Source: Anaerolineaceae bacterium (GTDB taxonomy: Bacteria; Chloroflexota; Anaerolineae; Promineifilales; Promineifilaceae). From it: DNA of 37,308 nucleotides. The stretch's first letter is position 1. Each line of letters begins with the position of its first letter. Positions 1 through 10,477 of the stretch are shown in pieces. The stretch is from NCBI GenBank assembly GCA_002699125.1, contig PABI01000039.1, positions 1-37,308 on the forward strand, given 5' to 3'. A model generated the notes under the pieces. That model searched no databases and was not told where the DNA came from. It saw only the letters and a program-made list of their open reading frames with translations. A program made the translations under genes and the position numbers.

Positions 1-42
1 GGTATCCTCCATTATGGTTTTTGCTGACCTTGGATTTTACCT

Positions 43-558
43 ATGACCATTCTTTTTTCTATTGGTTATTTTTCACAATCCCTACTGTCCGGTAGAGAAT
101 ATTTTGATGAAGGGGCCATTGTTGTTTTTACTGGTGATGACCCCCAGCAGACGGGATACACTATGATGGGTTTTGCGGTTTTTCGTCAGGATTTAGGGTC
201 GTGGAACGAGGGTCAGATTGGCAGCTCAAGCCGTCAGGCAGAGGAGCTAACGGGCAAGCTTATTGACTACATGTTGACGGACTTTAACTTCCAGGGAAAG
301 GGGCGCGACCTTACGTTTGATTATCGTCTTCTCGCTGGCGAAATTCTCTCCCCAACGGCCGAATCAATCGAAGCTGTGCTAGAGGATGGCACAGTCTTGC
401 AAGATGAGGGAGAAGACGACGTTTTCGCTTTCAAAATAGAGGTAAGCCACAATTTTTGTGAACTGCGGGTGCTGGATGCCCAAGAAAACATCCTTGAATC
501 GATTATGCCAGAATATGAAGCTGGCCCGCCTTTTCCTACATCCGGCCCAGGTTGTTGA
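43..558 (+). CDS. Hypothetical protein, 171 aa
   Basis: I do not recognise this protein. An in-frame TGA at 25-27 lies just upstream, so the ATG at 43 is the first usable ATG and the gene is complete; the ribosome site is weak. The first 15 or so residues are mildly hydrophobic but too short and uncharged for a convincing signal peptide. The rest is acidic, with alternating hydrophobic stretches that suggest a beta-rich soluble domain, and it ends in a Pro/Gly-rich tail with a final Cys. The next gene starts 60 bp downstream on the same strand, so the two may be co-transcribed. No function can be assigned. Confidence 0.6.
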   Translation: MTILFSIGYFSQSLLSGREYFDEGAIVVFTGDDPQQTGYTMMGFAVFRQDLGSWNEGQIGSSSRQAEELTGKLIDYMLTDFNFQGKGRDLTFDYRLLAGEILSPTAESIEAVLEDGTVLQDEGEDDVFAFKIEVSHNFCELRVLDAQENILESIMPEYEAGPPFPTSGPGC

Positions 559-618
559 AATTGTTCTTACGCCGCCTCAAGATCTTACTTGTAGGCATTA
601 ATATTCGAGGAAGACTTG

Positions 619-1413
619 ATGAATATACCCAACGGTACTATGTTTGCAGGCTTGCACGGTGAACTGACACTGCACTCGTGGCGAGCAGATGCGGCTGAGT
701 CAGACGCATACAGTTTGTTCCATTCGAGGTCGGTTGCTATGGGATGGCTTACGAAGGCAGAGCAGGGCGCAACAGGTGGCCTTTGGGGTATGAATGATGC
801 TGGGCAGCTAGGTCCTGATCCTGATGCCCAGCATCCATATGCGTTGTGGTTTCAGGTAGTGCTACCCCGATTGATTTCTCCCGCCCAGCCGCTGCCGCTG
901 CAACCGTTTCTCTCATGTGTGGGCGATGTTGTCGCTCGTATGGGCCGTTTGCAGCTTGATGCCATTCAGGTTTTGCTGCCTTTACAAAGTTTTGATGGCT
1001 TGGCAGATGCATCATCACGTAATGACGGTCTGTTTGCTCCGCTGAGCAGTGCTGGCTGGTTTTTTGATTGCAATCCGCACGCCAGTGCCCGAGTACAAGT
1101 GGTATTGGATGGCGGTCAAAATCCAGCTATCCGTTCGGTGGCAGCTGATCTGTTTCAATGGTTGCAAAGGATCAAGCAAACTGTTTTTGTGTGTGACGCA
1201 TTCTCCTTAACAGATGATACTGACCTGGTTAAGCCCATTTTTATTGATAACTTATGGATTGGGCCGCCACAATATCCGGCTACGTTTTACGGTACGCTGG
1301 TCGAGTGGTCGCTAGATGCCTTAGGCTGGTTAGCAACTTTCCTGGCTGGTGCATGTTTTAAATTTGGAGTCACCACGCCTTTGTTGCTCACGGTTAGCCG
1401 GTTTGAAGGCTAG
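619..1413 (+). CDS. Hypothetical protein, 264 aa
   Basis: I do not recognise this protein. The ATG at 619 is chosen over the TTG at 616 because a purine-rich GAGGAAG at about 607-613 is correctly spaced for it. The composition looks like a real, soluble, mixed alpha/beta protein: it is Trp- and Phe-rich, with a Leu/Pro-rich middle and a hydrophobic stretch near residues 230-255 (WLATFLAGACFKFG) that could be a buried helix or a single membrane segment. It follows the 171-aa gene on the same strand and ends at a hairpin shared with the convergent pepF gene. Function unknown. Confidence 0.55.
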   Translation: MNIPNGTMFAGLHGELTLHSWRADAAESDAYSLFHSRSVAMGWLTKAEQGATGGLWGMNDAGQLGPDPDAQHPYALWFQVVLPRLISPAQPLPLQPFLSCVGDVVARMGRLQLDAIQVLLPLQSFDGLADASSRNDGLFAPLSSAGWFFDCNPHASARVQVVLDGGQNPAIRSVAADLFQWLQRIKQTVFVCDAFSLTDDTDLVKPIFIDNLWIGPPQYPATFYGTLVEWSLDALGWLATFLAGACFKFGVTTPLLLTVSRFEG

Positions 1414-1437
1414 TTTTGTGTAACCGACGAATATTAA

Positions 1438-1469
1438 AACGGCCGTGTCTATTGCAAAATACGGCCGTT
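1438..1469 (-). terminator. Hairpin terminator between convergent genes
   Basis: Inverted copies of AACGGCCGT (1438-1446) and ACGGCCGTT (1461-1469) form a 9-bp GC-rich stem around a 14-nt loop. On the minus strand the stem is followed by TTAATATT, which suits a terminator for pepF; it could also stop the + strand gene ending at 1413. Both arms are copies of the octamer that is over-represented throughout this window. Confidence 0.5.
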
Positions 1470-1473
1470 CCTC

Positions 1474-1489
1474 CCAATTACTCAATTAC
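1474..1489. repeat. Half copy of a CCAATTACTCAATTAC palindromic element
   Basis: These 16 bases are identical to the right arm (28219-28234) of a perfect inverted repeat between ygeW and the PLP enzyme gene. Here only one arm is present, immediately beyond the pepF stop codon at 1494. The match over 26 kb suggests a dispersed intergenic element rather than chance. Confidence 0.5.
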
Positions 1490-1493
1490 AAAA

Positions 1494-3311
<1,818 letters not shown>

Positions 3312-3344
3312 ACATCTTTCTCCTTGCGGTTAGTGGTTTTTTTA

Positions 3345-3466
3345 ATCACGAATGATACGAATCAAAGAGACTACAACGAATTCTAGTAATCAACGAATGG
3401 AAGTTACAATAAAATTCGTTGATTATTTCAATTCGTTGTGGTCGTATTGAAACACGAATTGGCGAA
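3345..3466. repeat. Imperfect inverted repeat, AATCAACGAAT type
   Basis: A palindromic element of about 120 bp lies between divergent pepF and the histidine kinase. The inner arms share ACAACGAATT and AATCAACGAAT (about 3391-3416) with their reverse complements (about 3415-3445), and the outer parts (ACGAAT, ATACGA) pair less well. It is AT-rich compared with neighbouring genes. It looks like a miniature dispersed element or REP-like hairpin and is not clearly a terminator, since both flanking genes read away from it. Confidence 0.55.
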
Positions 3467-3498
3467 AATGGCGACTGCAAATTCTGGCCGGCCTCAGG

Positions 3499-3504
3499 TA
3501 TAAT
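3499..3504 (+). promoter_or_regulatory. Putative -10 box of the histidine kinase
   Basis: A perfect TATAAT lies 36 bp upstream of the kinase ATG at 3540. A weak -35 candidate, CTGCAA (3475-3480), is 18 bp upstream. The assignment rests on the consensus -10 only. Confidence 0.45.
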
Positions 3505-3539
3505 CAACACACCAAACTCTTGGAGAACTGTGTCACGTC

Positions 3540-5507
3540 ATGAAGCCAACCTTTTTCCAGCTATTTAAGCAGCGGTTCAATAATCTGGTGAACCAGGAGC
3601 GTTTGGGCGTGCCTGAGGCCAAGATTCGCCAGGCGTTGCACAAAACACAGATGGATGGGCTGCCGTTTATCTACTTCAGCTTTGGCATCATGTTTTTTGT
3701 CTATGCTCTCATTCAATATTATTTGTTAAATGAAGATGGGCAACTGCTGATGGTGCAGGTAGCCGTGGGCAGCGGCGTTTTTTTACTGGCGGGCTTTGTG
3801 GTGCTTCTGAGGGGGCATGTGCCTGCCAAATATGCTGAGAGGGGAACGGCCGTTGTTGCCAGCGTCATCTTGTTCACCATTCTGCTCCGATTTTACCTCA
3901 ATCCCGTGCCAAATCAGTCAGCCAACCTGGCCCTCTTTTTGTTTGGTGCCGGGGTGATGTTCACCTCACTGCGCTGGTATGTTTTTATGCAGATGCTTTC
4001 GTTGGCTGCCTGGGGTGCCATTTACTACCTAAACCCTAACCAGGGAGAATGGCTCTATTTTGGCGTGATGATCTTTGTGGCCACGTTTACCGGGCTGGTG
4101 GCTCATTGGGTGCGCATGCACGCCCTGGAAAAAGCGGAGATATTTCGCTTTGTGGAGCAGCGCCAACGCAAAGAGTTAATCCAGCGCACGGTGCAGCAGC
4201 AAACCAGCTATGCCGTGGGCCAGCGTATCACCTCCATTTTGGAGCTGGACACGCTGCTGGATCAAATTGCCACCCTTATCTGGCAAAAGTATGACGCCTA
4301 TTACGTGGGCGTCTTTTTGCCTAATAAAAACCGGCTGGCCATCCAGGCTGTGGCTGAAGCAGGGGCAGGAGTGCCGGCGGACGGGTTAAAGTTGCAAGCC
4401 GGGTTGACGGGTTTGGTGGGTTGGGTGATGGCCAATGGACGGCCGTTGTGCATCGATGACATCACCCGCGATTTTCGCTACAAAGCCGATGAAAAAGCAC
4501 CCAATGCCAAATCAGAAATTTTGCTGCCGCTGAAGATGGGGGACAAAGTGCTGGGCGTGCTCGATTTGCAAAGCGATAAGTTGGCCGCATTTTCGCCCAA
4601 CGAGATTCCCAACTTTCAGCTTTTGGCCGACCAGGTAGCCATCGCCCTGGAAAACGCCCAGCTTTATGCGGAAATCAAGCAGTTCAACCAGCAGCTGGAG
4701 CAAAAAGTGGCCGAACGCACCCAGGCGCTGCAAGAGGCATATGGTCAGCTGGAGCGCCTGGACAAAACCAAAACCGACTTCATCACCATTGCCTCGCATG
4801 AGCTGCGTACCCCGCTGACGATTGTGAACTTTAACGCCCAGATGCTGCTGGAAGATGAGGAGATTCAGGCCAACAGCTTTCACAAGAAATGGTCCGAGGG
4901 TATTGACCGTGGGGCCGCCCGCATGGAAGAGATTGTACAAAGCATGTTGGACGTGGCCAAGATCGACAGCAGTTCATTGGAACTTTACCTGGCTCCAGTT
5001 GATCTTACTTTCTTGCTGCGGCAGGTTGGCAAACGGTTTGCCGAGGCACAGGCAAAACGCCAGATTACGTTGAGTTTGGCTGGTTTGGGGAAGCTGCCGG
5101 AAATTGAAGGTGATGTGGAAGCGCTGCAAAAGGTGTTTTACCAGATCATGGTCAATGCCATTAAATACACGCCAGATGGGGGAACGGTGCGGGTGGACGG
5201 CCGTTTCCATGCCACAAACAACAGCGCTGGTGAAGTCGAAATTATCATCACCGACAATGGTGTGGGCATTGCCCCAGAGATTCAGGAGCTGATTTTTGAG
5301 AAGTTTTACCAGACCGGCGAAGTGATGCTGCATTCATCGGGGAAGACCAGCTTTAAGGGGGGCGGGGCTGGTCTGGGGTTGGCGATTGCCAAGGGAATTG
5401 TGTTGGCGCATAACGGCCGTATCTGGGCCGAAAGCGAAGGCCACGACGAAGACCTCCTCCCTGGCAGCCAGTTTCATATTGTTCTCCCCGTTAAACAACC
5501 GGAATAA
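3540..5507 (+). CDS. Membrane sensor histidine kinase with GAF domain
   Basis: This is a transmembrane two-component sensor kinase of 655 aa. Residues about 39-200 hold five or six hydrophobic segments, followed by a helical linker and a GAF domain at about 225-375. A coiled coil (KQFNQQLEQKVAERTQAL) leads into HisKA, with the phosphoacceptor His420 in ASHELRTPLT. The HATPase_c domain has the N box (MVNAIKYTP, about 535), the G1 box (DNGVGIAPE, about 575) and the G2 box (GAGLGLAIAKG, about 615), so it looks catalytically complete. No response regulator is adjacent, so it is an orphan kinase. The ligand or signal is unknown; GAF domains in such kinases bind small molecules or chromophores. A TATAAT box lies upstream; the GGAG before the ATG is rather far away. 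Confidence 0.93.
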   Translation: MKPTFFQLFKQRFNNLVNQERLGVPEAKIRQALHKTQMDGLPFIYFSFGIMFFVYALIQYYLLNEDGQLLMVQVAVGSGVFLLAGFVVLLRGHVPAKYAERGTAVVASVILFTILLRFYLNPVPNQSANLALFLFGAGVMFTSLRWYVFMQMLSLAAWGAIYYLNPNQGEWLYFGVMIFVATFTGLVAHWVRMHALEKAEIFRFVEQRQRKELIQRTVQQQTSYAVGQRITSILELDTLLDQIATLIWQKYDAYYVGVFLPNKNRLAIQAVAEAGAGVPADGLKLQAGLTGLVGWVMANGRPLCIDDITRDFRYKADEKAPNAKSEILLPLKMGDKVLGVLDLQSDKLAAFSPNEIPNFQLLADQVAIALENAQLYAEIKQFNQQLEQKVAERTQALQEAYGQLERLDKTKTDFITIASHELRTPLTIVNFNAQMLLEDEEIQANSFHKKWSEGIDRGAARMEEIVQSMLDVAKIDSSSLELYLAPVDLTFLLRQVGKRFAEAQAKRQITLSLAGLGKLPEIEGDVEALQKVFYQIMVNAIKYTPDGGTVRVDGRFHATNNSAGEVEIIITDNGVGIAPEIQELIFEKFYQTGEVMLHSSGKTSFKGGGAGLGLAIAKGIVLAHNGRIWAESEGHDEDLLPGSQFHIVLPVKQPE

Positions 5508-5520
5508 GCTTGATTTGGCT

Positions 5521-5580
5521 TGTCACTCTCGCGAAGGCGGGAGTCTAGGCACATGGATTCCTGCCTTCGCAGGAATGACA
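5521..5580. repeat. REP-like palindrome (GCGAAGGC / GCCTTCGC type)
   Basis: Two imperfect 25-bp arms face each other, the left beginning TGTCACTCTCGCGAAGGC and the right ending GCCTTCGCAGGAATGACA. It fills the space between the convergent histidine kinase and LysM lipoprotein genes. Elements with this core are familiar as dispersed intergenic repeats in many bacterial genomes. Here it could also act as a bidirectional transcription stop. Confidence 0.7.
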
Positions 5581-5593
5581 GTTGGCGTGTGTT

Positions 5594-6681
5594 TTATTCT
5601 TCTTCCTGTCTATTTTCGTAATTGGCTACTTCTTGTTTGAGCCGTTCATTTTCTCTGGTGGCACGGTACGTCAGGTAGGCCAGTGCCAGGCCCAGCGGGC
5701 CGCCAGTGCCCAACAGCAGCAGCACATTATCAGCCAATCCATCCACAATTTGGTTCCAGCGGCTTCTTGGCGAAACGCGGATATTGCGTGAGACACTCTG
5801 GGTCAGGAAGGGAAGGTCGCCCTGTACCTTGGATTCTTTGTATAGATTCACGGTGATCACCTGTGCCTCACCGGGGGTGGTGGCGATGATGTCCCAGGTC
5901 CAAACCGCAGGCAGCGTGGTGCTTATCACACGCGGCAGGCGCACGTTGTTGCCGCCGCTGGGGAAGACCTCAAACGCCGGCGCGTTTAGCTCGGCAGACA
6001 TGAGCGGGAACAGTTCAATTGTCTGTTCGTAGTAGGCTCGTTCGCCGTCGTTGTAGCTGGCGTCGATGCGCACCACGCCGGTGACGTGCGGCTCATGCTC
6101 GCCAATGGTGGCCAGCTCCGGATCGGCAATGATTTCCACGGTGATGACGCCGCTTTCTTCGACCACCATTGCCAGCGGATGCGTAATTTCCAGACGTCCG
6201 GTGGGTGCAAGTTCGTTTGGCGGTGGTGTGCCGCCGCCGGCTTCAGGATCAACTGTGGACTCTGGCTGAGGTGTGTTTGTGGGAGGGGGTGTATCCGTGG
6301 GGGGAACGGCCGTAGCAACCACTTCTTCGGGAATAATCAACGTTTGTCCAGCCAAAATCGCATCGGGGTTGATAAGATCATTGGCATCGATCAGTTCTTC
6401 CACGCTCACTTCAAAACGATTGCTAATGGAGACCAGCGTGTCTCCTGGCTGGGTTACGTATGTTCTGGCGGTTCTGGTGATGGTTGCGGTTGGGTGAGGG
6501 TAATTGTCGCTGTTATTGCTGATGTGGGGTCGGGGCGGGCGACGGCCGTTTCTTGCGGCAGAGGAATGGGTGTCGTTGTAGGCGGCAGCGCTGACTGTCC
6601 CGCTGGCTGGCCCGATTGATTGCAGGCAGCCACCACCCCAACTATAAAAACGATAGAAAGAAAAAGTGCCAGACGTTTCAA
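5594..6681 (-). CDS. LysM-domain lipoprotein, interrupted by a frameshift
   Basis: The gene appears to be split over two frames. In the first, a TTG at 6681 preceded by GAGGTGA opens MKRLALFLS... with a hydrophobic h-region and a lipobox ending VVAAC, followed by a Pro/Thr-rich linker; this frame stops at 6454. In the second (-1) frame, the same stretch continues as YVTQPGDTLVSISNRF..., a clear LysM peptidoglycan-binding repeat (about 6340-6470). A Pro/Thr linker, a beta-rich domain, a membrane segment (GPLGLALAYLTYRA) and a charged coiled tail ending at 5594 follow. The second frame stays open upstream to 6745, but its translation there has no signal peptide. A one-base loss, or loss of one ACGT copy near 6455-6465, would explain it. 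It is probably an envelope protein; whether it is a pseudogene or an assembly error cannot be told. Confidence 0.7.
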
Positions 6682-6793
6682 CGCTCACCTCATTTTGTTG
6701 CACGAATTGGCTTCGCATAGCCAATATCAGTATTGCGTACCCCAAAATGGTAGGTGGAAAGTTGAATTATGTCAAATAGATCTGGCGTCAGTA

Positions 6794-7336
6794 TCATTCC
6801 GGAGCGGCCGAGAAATCTGGTACGGGTCTGGCCTCCGCTTCTTCTGGCGTTTCGGCTACGCCGTTTTCCTTGATATCCTCAATCAGCCACTCCATCTCTT
6901 GAATCTCTTTACGTTGGGCCTCAATAATTCTGTCAGCCAGATCGCGCACGCGTGGATCTTCAATACCGGCGCGTTCGCTGGTCAGGATGGCAATGGAGTG
7001 GTGCGGAATCATGCCTTCCATGTAGTCAACGCCATCGACGGTTATCTGGCTGCGTACCAGCCAAACAGAACCCAGCAGCAGTAAGGCGGCACCAGCAAAG
7101 ATGGCTGCATTGGCTTTTTTGTTCTTATACATCCCCAGCATAAAGGACAGCATAACGGCCGTCATCGAACCACCCATAATCATCGTCATAAAAAGTCTGG
7201 TTTCACTAAACCAGGCGTGATCTAATATTTGGTATGAGTTCAAATACATCAAAATGTACATGATAACCATAGACGTCCCGATCATGGCAAAAAATCTTAG
7301 ATAGCTTCCATGTTTGTTATCATGGTTGTTTTCCAT
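6794..7336 (-). CDS. DUF305 domain membrane-anchored protein
   Basis: A 180-aa protein with two or three hydrophobic segments in the first half (FFAMIGTSMVIMYILMYL; MTAVMLSFMLGMY; AAIFAGAALLLLGSVWL) and a C-terminal helical DUF305 domain carrying GVDYMEGMIPHHSIAI. The paired His in this motif and the Met/His pattern are typical of DUF305 (CopM-like) proteins, often linked to copper or other metal handling. The ATG at 7336 is preferred over a start at 7390 because GGAG sits at 7345-7348. It lies upstream of the LysM lipoprotein and downstream of a P-type ATPase block, which fits a metal role, but no metal site is proven. It is Asp/Glu-rich at the C-terminus. Confidence 0.8.
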   Translation of the reverse strand: MENNHDNKHGSYLRFFAMIGTSMVIMYILMYLNSYQILDHAWFSETRLFMTMIMGGSMTAVMLSFMLGMYKNKKANAAIFAGAALLLLGSVWLVRSQITVDGVDYMEGMIPHHSIAILTSERAGIEDPRVRDLADRIIEAQRKEIQEMEWLIEDIKENGVAETPEEAEARPVPDFSAAPE

Positions 7337-7511
7337 AGGGCAATCTCCTTTTGCTTCTTTTCTTCTTTTATGGAAGAGTTCAGTTATCAAAAATGTTCAT
7401 TTTCGACTGTAAGAAATCAGTGGAGAATCGTCTATCTATCTTGATACAGGAGTGCGGTATAAAACTGGCACAACTTTATTGGTTTTAGGATTGATTTGGC
7501 TGAGATGTGCG

Positions 7512-8129
7512 CTACCCGGCTTGTCTGGTAGGTAGACCCAGATAGCGAGGTGTTGCGGCTTGATACTGCTCATATGCTGCACCGTGGCGCTGACGCAAAT
7601 GCTGCTCCTCCAAAAATACTTGCATGTGGATGGTCACATCCCCAAGCAGCCAGAACGCCAGCGTCAGGGCATTGGGCATGACCAGAAACAGGCCAAACAA
7701 ATTGAGGCGCATCCCAAGGAAAATTGGATTGCGCGAGAAGCGAAATACGCCGCTGGTTACCAACGATGTGTCATGTTCTTCATCAATACCAATCCGCCAG
7801 GAACTGCCCATTTGGGCCTGAGCAAGCAGCACCCAGATCAGGGCAAAAACAAGCAAGATAACGCCTACGGCCGTTGCCAGCGAACCTTCCAGCCAGGACA
7901 GCGGACCAAAATGGGCATACCAATTGGCTGGTCCCCAACTGTAGAGCAGAACGACACCAAACACGCCCATAGCCACCAGCCGATAGATGCTGCCCAGGAA
8001 CTTAGCGATGCCCTTCGTCTGGGTGAGGCGGTAGGGATTGATGCCCGTTGCTCGCCAGGTTACATAGCTGCGCCAAAAGAAGGCCAGACCATAAAAAAAG
8101 AGTAGGTAAACGAAGATAAAAAGCTTCAT
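7512..8129 (-). CDS. ICMT/PEMT-like membrane methyltransferase family protein
   Basis: A 205-aa integral membrane protein with four or five hydrophobic helices. The C-terminal half has the isoprenylcysteine carboxylmethyltransferase-type signature: VTSGVFRFSRNPIFLG (the RNPxY/F-like motif), then a helix pair and a conserved EEQHLRQRHGAAYEQY. In this family the region binds S-adenosylmethionine and the lipid-like acceptor, but bacterial members mostly have unknown substrates. GGAG is about 11 nt before the ATG at 8129. The gene is 38 bp downstream of the P-type ATPase on the same strand and is likely co-transcribed with it. Similar small methyltransferase-like proteins often sit beside metal-efflux genes; that association is inference here. 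Confidence 0.8.
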   Translation of the reverse strand: MKLFIFVYLLFFYGLAFFWRSYVTWRATGINPYRLTQTKGIAKFLGSIYRLVAMGVFGVVLLYSWGPANWYAHFGPLSWLEGSLATAVGVILLVFALIWVLLAQAQMGSSWRIGIDEEHDTSLVTSGVFRFSRNPIFLGMRLNLFGLFLVMPNALTLAFWLLGDVTIHMQVFLEEQHLRQRHGAAYEQYQAATPRYLGLPTRQAG

Positions 8130-8167
8130 TTGTCAGATTGCTCCGGTTGTATGTTGGAAATCCCCAA

Positions 8168-10396
8168 TTATTTGAACTTGGTGAGCCGCATTCCGTTGAG
8201 CGTCACCAAAAGAGAGGCGCCCATGTCGGCCAGGACAGCCAGCCACATTGTGCCAAAACCAAACAGGACCGCGACCAAAAAGGCGGCCTTGATGCCTAGA
8301 CTCAAGGCCACATTGGCGCGCACGGTACGCATAGCCGATCGGCTGAGACGAATGGCGTAGGACAGCTTGCTCAAGTCATCATGCATCAAGGCAATGTCGG
8401 CCGTTTCCATGGCCTGGTCTGTACCGGCGGCGCCCATGGCAATGCCCACCGTGGCGCTGGCCAGGGCCGGAGCGTCGTTAATGCCGTCACCGATCATGGC
8501 AATATGACCGTATTCTGCGCGCAATTCCTCAACCTTTTCTACCTTTTCTGCCGGCAGCAGGCTGGCAAACACCCGGTCGATACCCGTTTGTCCGGCAATG
8601 TTTTGTGCCGTGGCCTGGTTATCGCCCGTCAGCATGGCGGTTTGAATGCCGAGATTGTGCAGTTGGGATACGGCCGTCGCCGCATCACCCCGCACCTGGT
8701 CGGCCACGGTAAGATAGCCCAAATAGTGCTCATCGGCGGTGACCAACATGGCGGTCAGGCCCTCTGCCTCGGCGGCGGAGATGGCAGTGCAATGGGCGTC
8801 GTGCGGCAGATCGGTGAAGGCGCGATGGCTGCCAATCATTATCTGCTGTCCATTTACCGTCCCGGCAATGCCCGCGCCAATATGGGCCTGTACATCTGTC
8901 GCGGCAGGATAACGATTTTGTACCCTGTATGCTCCCGCCGCCTGGGCCACCGCCTGTGCCAGGGGATGCTCGCTGGATTGCTCCACAGCGTGGGTCAGTC
9001 CCAGCAAATCGCTGCAAGGCTCACAGCCGTTGCCCTGGCAGTTGATAGATTGGAAGTGGGTGATGGCTGGTTTGCCCTGGGTGAGCGTGCCCGTTTTGTC
9101 GAAGGCTACCAGCTTAATCTGGCTGAGTGCTTCTAAGTAGGCTCCGCCTTTGACAAGCACCCCATTTTTAGCGGCATTGCTCAAAGCGCTGACCAAACTG
9201 ACCGGAATGCTGATCACCAGGGCGCAGGGGCAGGCCACTACCAGCAGGGCCAATGCCCGGTAAAGCCAGCCGTTGGTCGGTGTGGCTGTATCGATAAATG
9301 GCTGCTGCCACAGCAACGGCGGCACAATGGCGACCAAAGCGGCCAGCACAACCACGGCAGGCGTGTAAATGCGGGCAAAACGATCAATGAAACGCTGTGC
9401 CGGTGCGCGCCGCTCCTGCGCCTCTTCTACCAGGCGGATGAGGCGGCTGATGGTGCTGTCTTCGGCCAGGTGCGTTACTTCAAGATGCAGCACGCCTGCG
9501 CCGTTGATGCTGCTGGCAAAAACAGTATCGTCCGGCTGTTTGGCGATGGGGGCACTTTCACCAGTGATGATGGATTGATCGACTGTGGAGCTGCCGCTGA
9601 GGATACGGCCGTCTACCGGAATCCGTTCCCCAGGTTTAACAACAACCGTTTCGCCTAAGTTCACCTCTTCAACCGGCACACGGTGCGGCTCCACGCCACA
9701 AAACGGACATTCGCCATTCGTATAGCCGTTTTGGCCCAAATGTGTTTCGCAGTCGATGCAGGGACGCAAAACTGTGGCACTTTGCGGCGAGACGCGCATC
9801 AGGCTGCGGATGCTGTTGCGGGCGCGTACGGCCGTATACCCTTCCAGCGCCTCGCCAATAGCAAACAGGACCATTACCAGTCCGGCTTCAGTGTAGGCAC
9901 CGATAAAAACGGCACCAACGGCAGCAATCGTCATGAGGGCATTGATGGTCAGTTCGTGGTTGATGCGTAAAGAACGCCAGCCGCTGCGGGCGATGGGAAT
10001 CCCGGCCAGCACCAGTGCCGCCACGGAGGTAAGGTCGAGCAGGGGATGCTCCCAGCCCAACATAGGCAGCAGTTCGTTAAACAGCAGGCCAGGCAAAATG
10101 AGCAGCGCCCCGACCAGTGCCAGCGTTGTTTCTTGCCGCTGGCGCATGAACTGCCAGAAGTTAAGCGTTTCGGCCGTTTCTAATTTCTCATCCGGGGCAG
10201 CAACATCGTAGCCCAGCTCCTGAATGCGGCTGATGATATTTTGTGGCACGGCCGTTCCCGATACGCGCAAAGTTTCCGTGGTGAAGTTAAGCTGGCAGCT
10301 TTGCACGCCGTCCAGCCGCGCCACGCCGTTTTCTACCGTCTGGGCACAGCTGGCACAGTCCATCCCGGTGACGCGAAAAGTATGTTCATTGGTCAT
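8168..10396 (-). CDS. zntA: Zn/Cd/Pb-exporting P1B-2-type ATPase
   Basis: A heavy-metal efflux ATPase of 742 aa. The N-terminal HMA domain has the metal site GMDCASC (C14, C17). A transmembrane CPC site is at C389-P-C391, the phosphorylated Asp433 is in DKTGTLT, and a P-domain GDGINDAPAL is present. The last helices carry the P1B-2 pattern GIKAAF...VLADMGAS, whose Lys and Asp mark Zn/Cd/Pb transporters. An unusual insertion in the actuator region holds two CxxC pairs (C213/C216 and C230/C233), like a small zinc ribbon, and another Cys cluster (INCQGNGCEPC) sits in the nucleotide-binding domain. A start at 10447 is rejected because it lies within the MerR-type operator, upstream of the predicted transcript start. 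10396 is the best ATG; 10408 is possible. Confidence 0.94.
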   Translation of the reverse strand: MTNEHTFRVTGMDCASCAQTVENGVARLDGVQSCQLNFTTETLRVSGTAVPQNIISRIQELGYDVAAPDEKLETAETLNFWQFMRQRQETTLALVGALLILPGLLFNELLPMLGWEHPLLDLTSVAALVLAGIPIARSGWRSLRINHELTINALMTIAAVGAVFIGAYTEAGLVMVLFAIGEALEGYTAVRARNSIRSLMRVSPQSATVLRPCIDCETHLGQNGYTNGECPFCGVEPHRVPVEEVNLGETVVVKPGERIPVDGRILSGSSTVDQSIITGESAPIAKQPDDTVFASSINGAGVLHLEVTHLAEDSTISRLIRLVEEAQERRAPAQRFIDRFARIYTPAVVVLAALVAIVPPLLWQQPFIDTATPTNGWLYRALALLVVACPCALVISIPVSLVSALSNAAKNGVLVKGGAYLEALSQIKLVAFDKTGTLTQGKPAITHFQSINCQGNGCEPCSDLLGLTHAVEQSSEHPLAQAVAQAAGAYRVQNRYPAATDVQAHIGAGIAGTVNGQQIMIGSHRAFTDLPHDAHCTAISAAEAEGLTAMLVTADEHYLGYLTVADQVRGDAATAVSQLHNLGIQTAMLTGDNQATAQNIAGQTGIDRVFASLLPAEKVEKVEELRAEYGHIAMIGDGINDAPALASATVGIAMGAAGTDQAMETADIALMHDDLSKLSYAIRLSRSAMRTVRANVALSLGIKAAFLVAVLFGFGTMWLAVLADMGASLLVTLNGMRLTKFK

Positions 10397-10438
10397 CTTG
10401 ATCTTCATTCCTTTGCCATGTTGTTTTGCAATGGGGCT

Positions 10439-10470
10439 ATGATACACCTTAAAGTTGGGTTGAAGGTCAA
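10439..10470 (-). promoter_or_regulatory. MerR-type promoter/operator of the metal ATPase
   Basis: Read on the minus strand: -35 TTGACC (10470-10465), a 20-bp spacer, then -10 TATCAT (10444-10439). Within the spacer is a dyad, ACCTTCAA and TTTAAGGT (10467-10446), with 7 of 8 pairs matching around a 6-bp centre. An over-long spacer containing a dyad is the hallmark of MerR-family activation by DNA untwisting. The regulator gene lies immediately upstream. Confidence 0.75.
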
Positions 10471-10477
10471 GTTTTTT

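Noticed and set aside
6454..6681. Programmed -1 frameshift in the LysM lipoprotein
   Set aside because: No slippery X-XXY-YYZ heptamer or downstream stem is visible where the frames cross; a deletion or sequencing error is simpler.
7512..8129. The ICMT-like protein as a prenyl-cysteine methyltransferase for the Rab-like GTPase
   Set aside because: The GTPase ends ALKR without a C-terminal Cys, the genes are 6 kb apart, and bacterial ICMT-like proteins have other roles.
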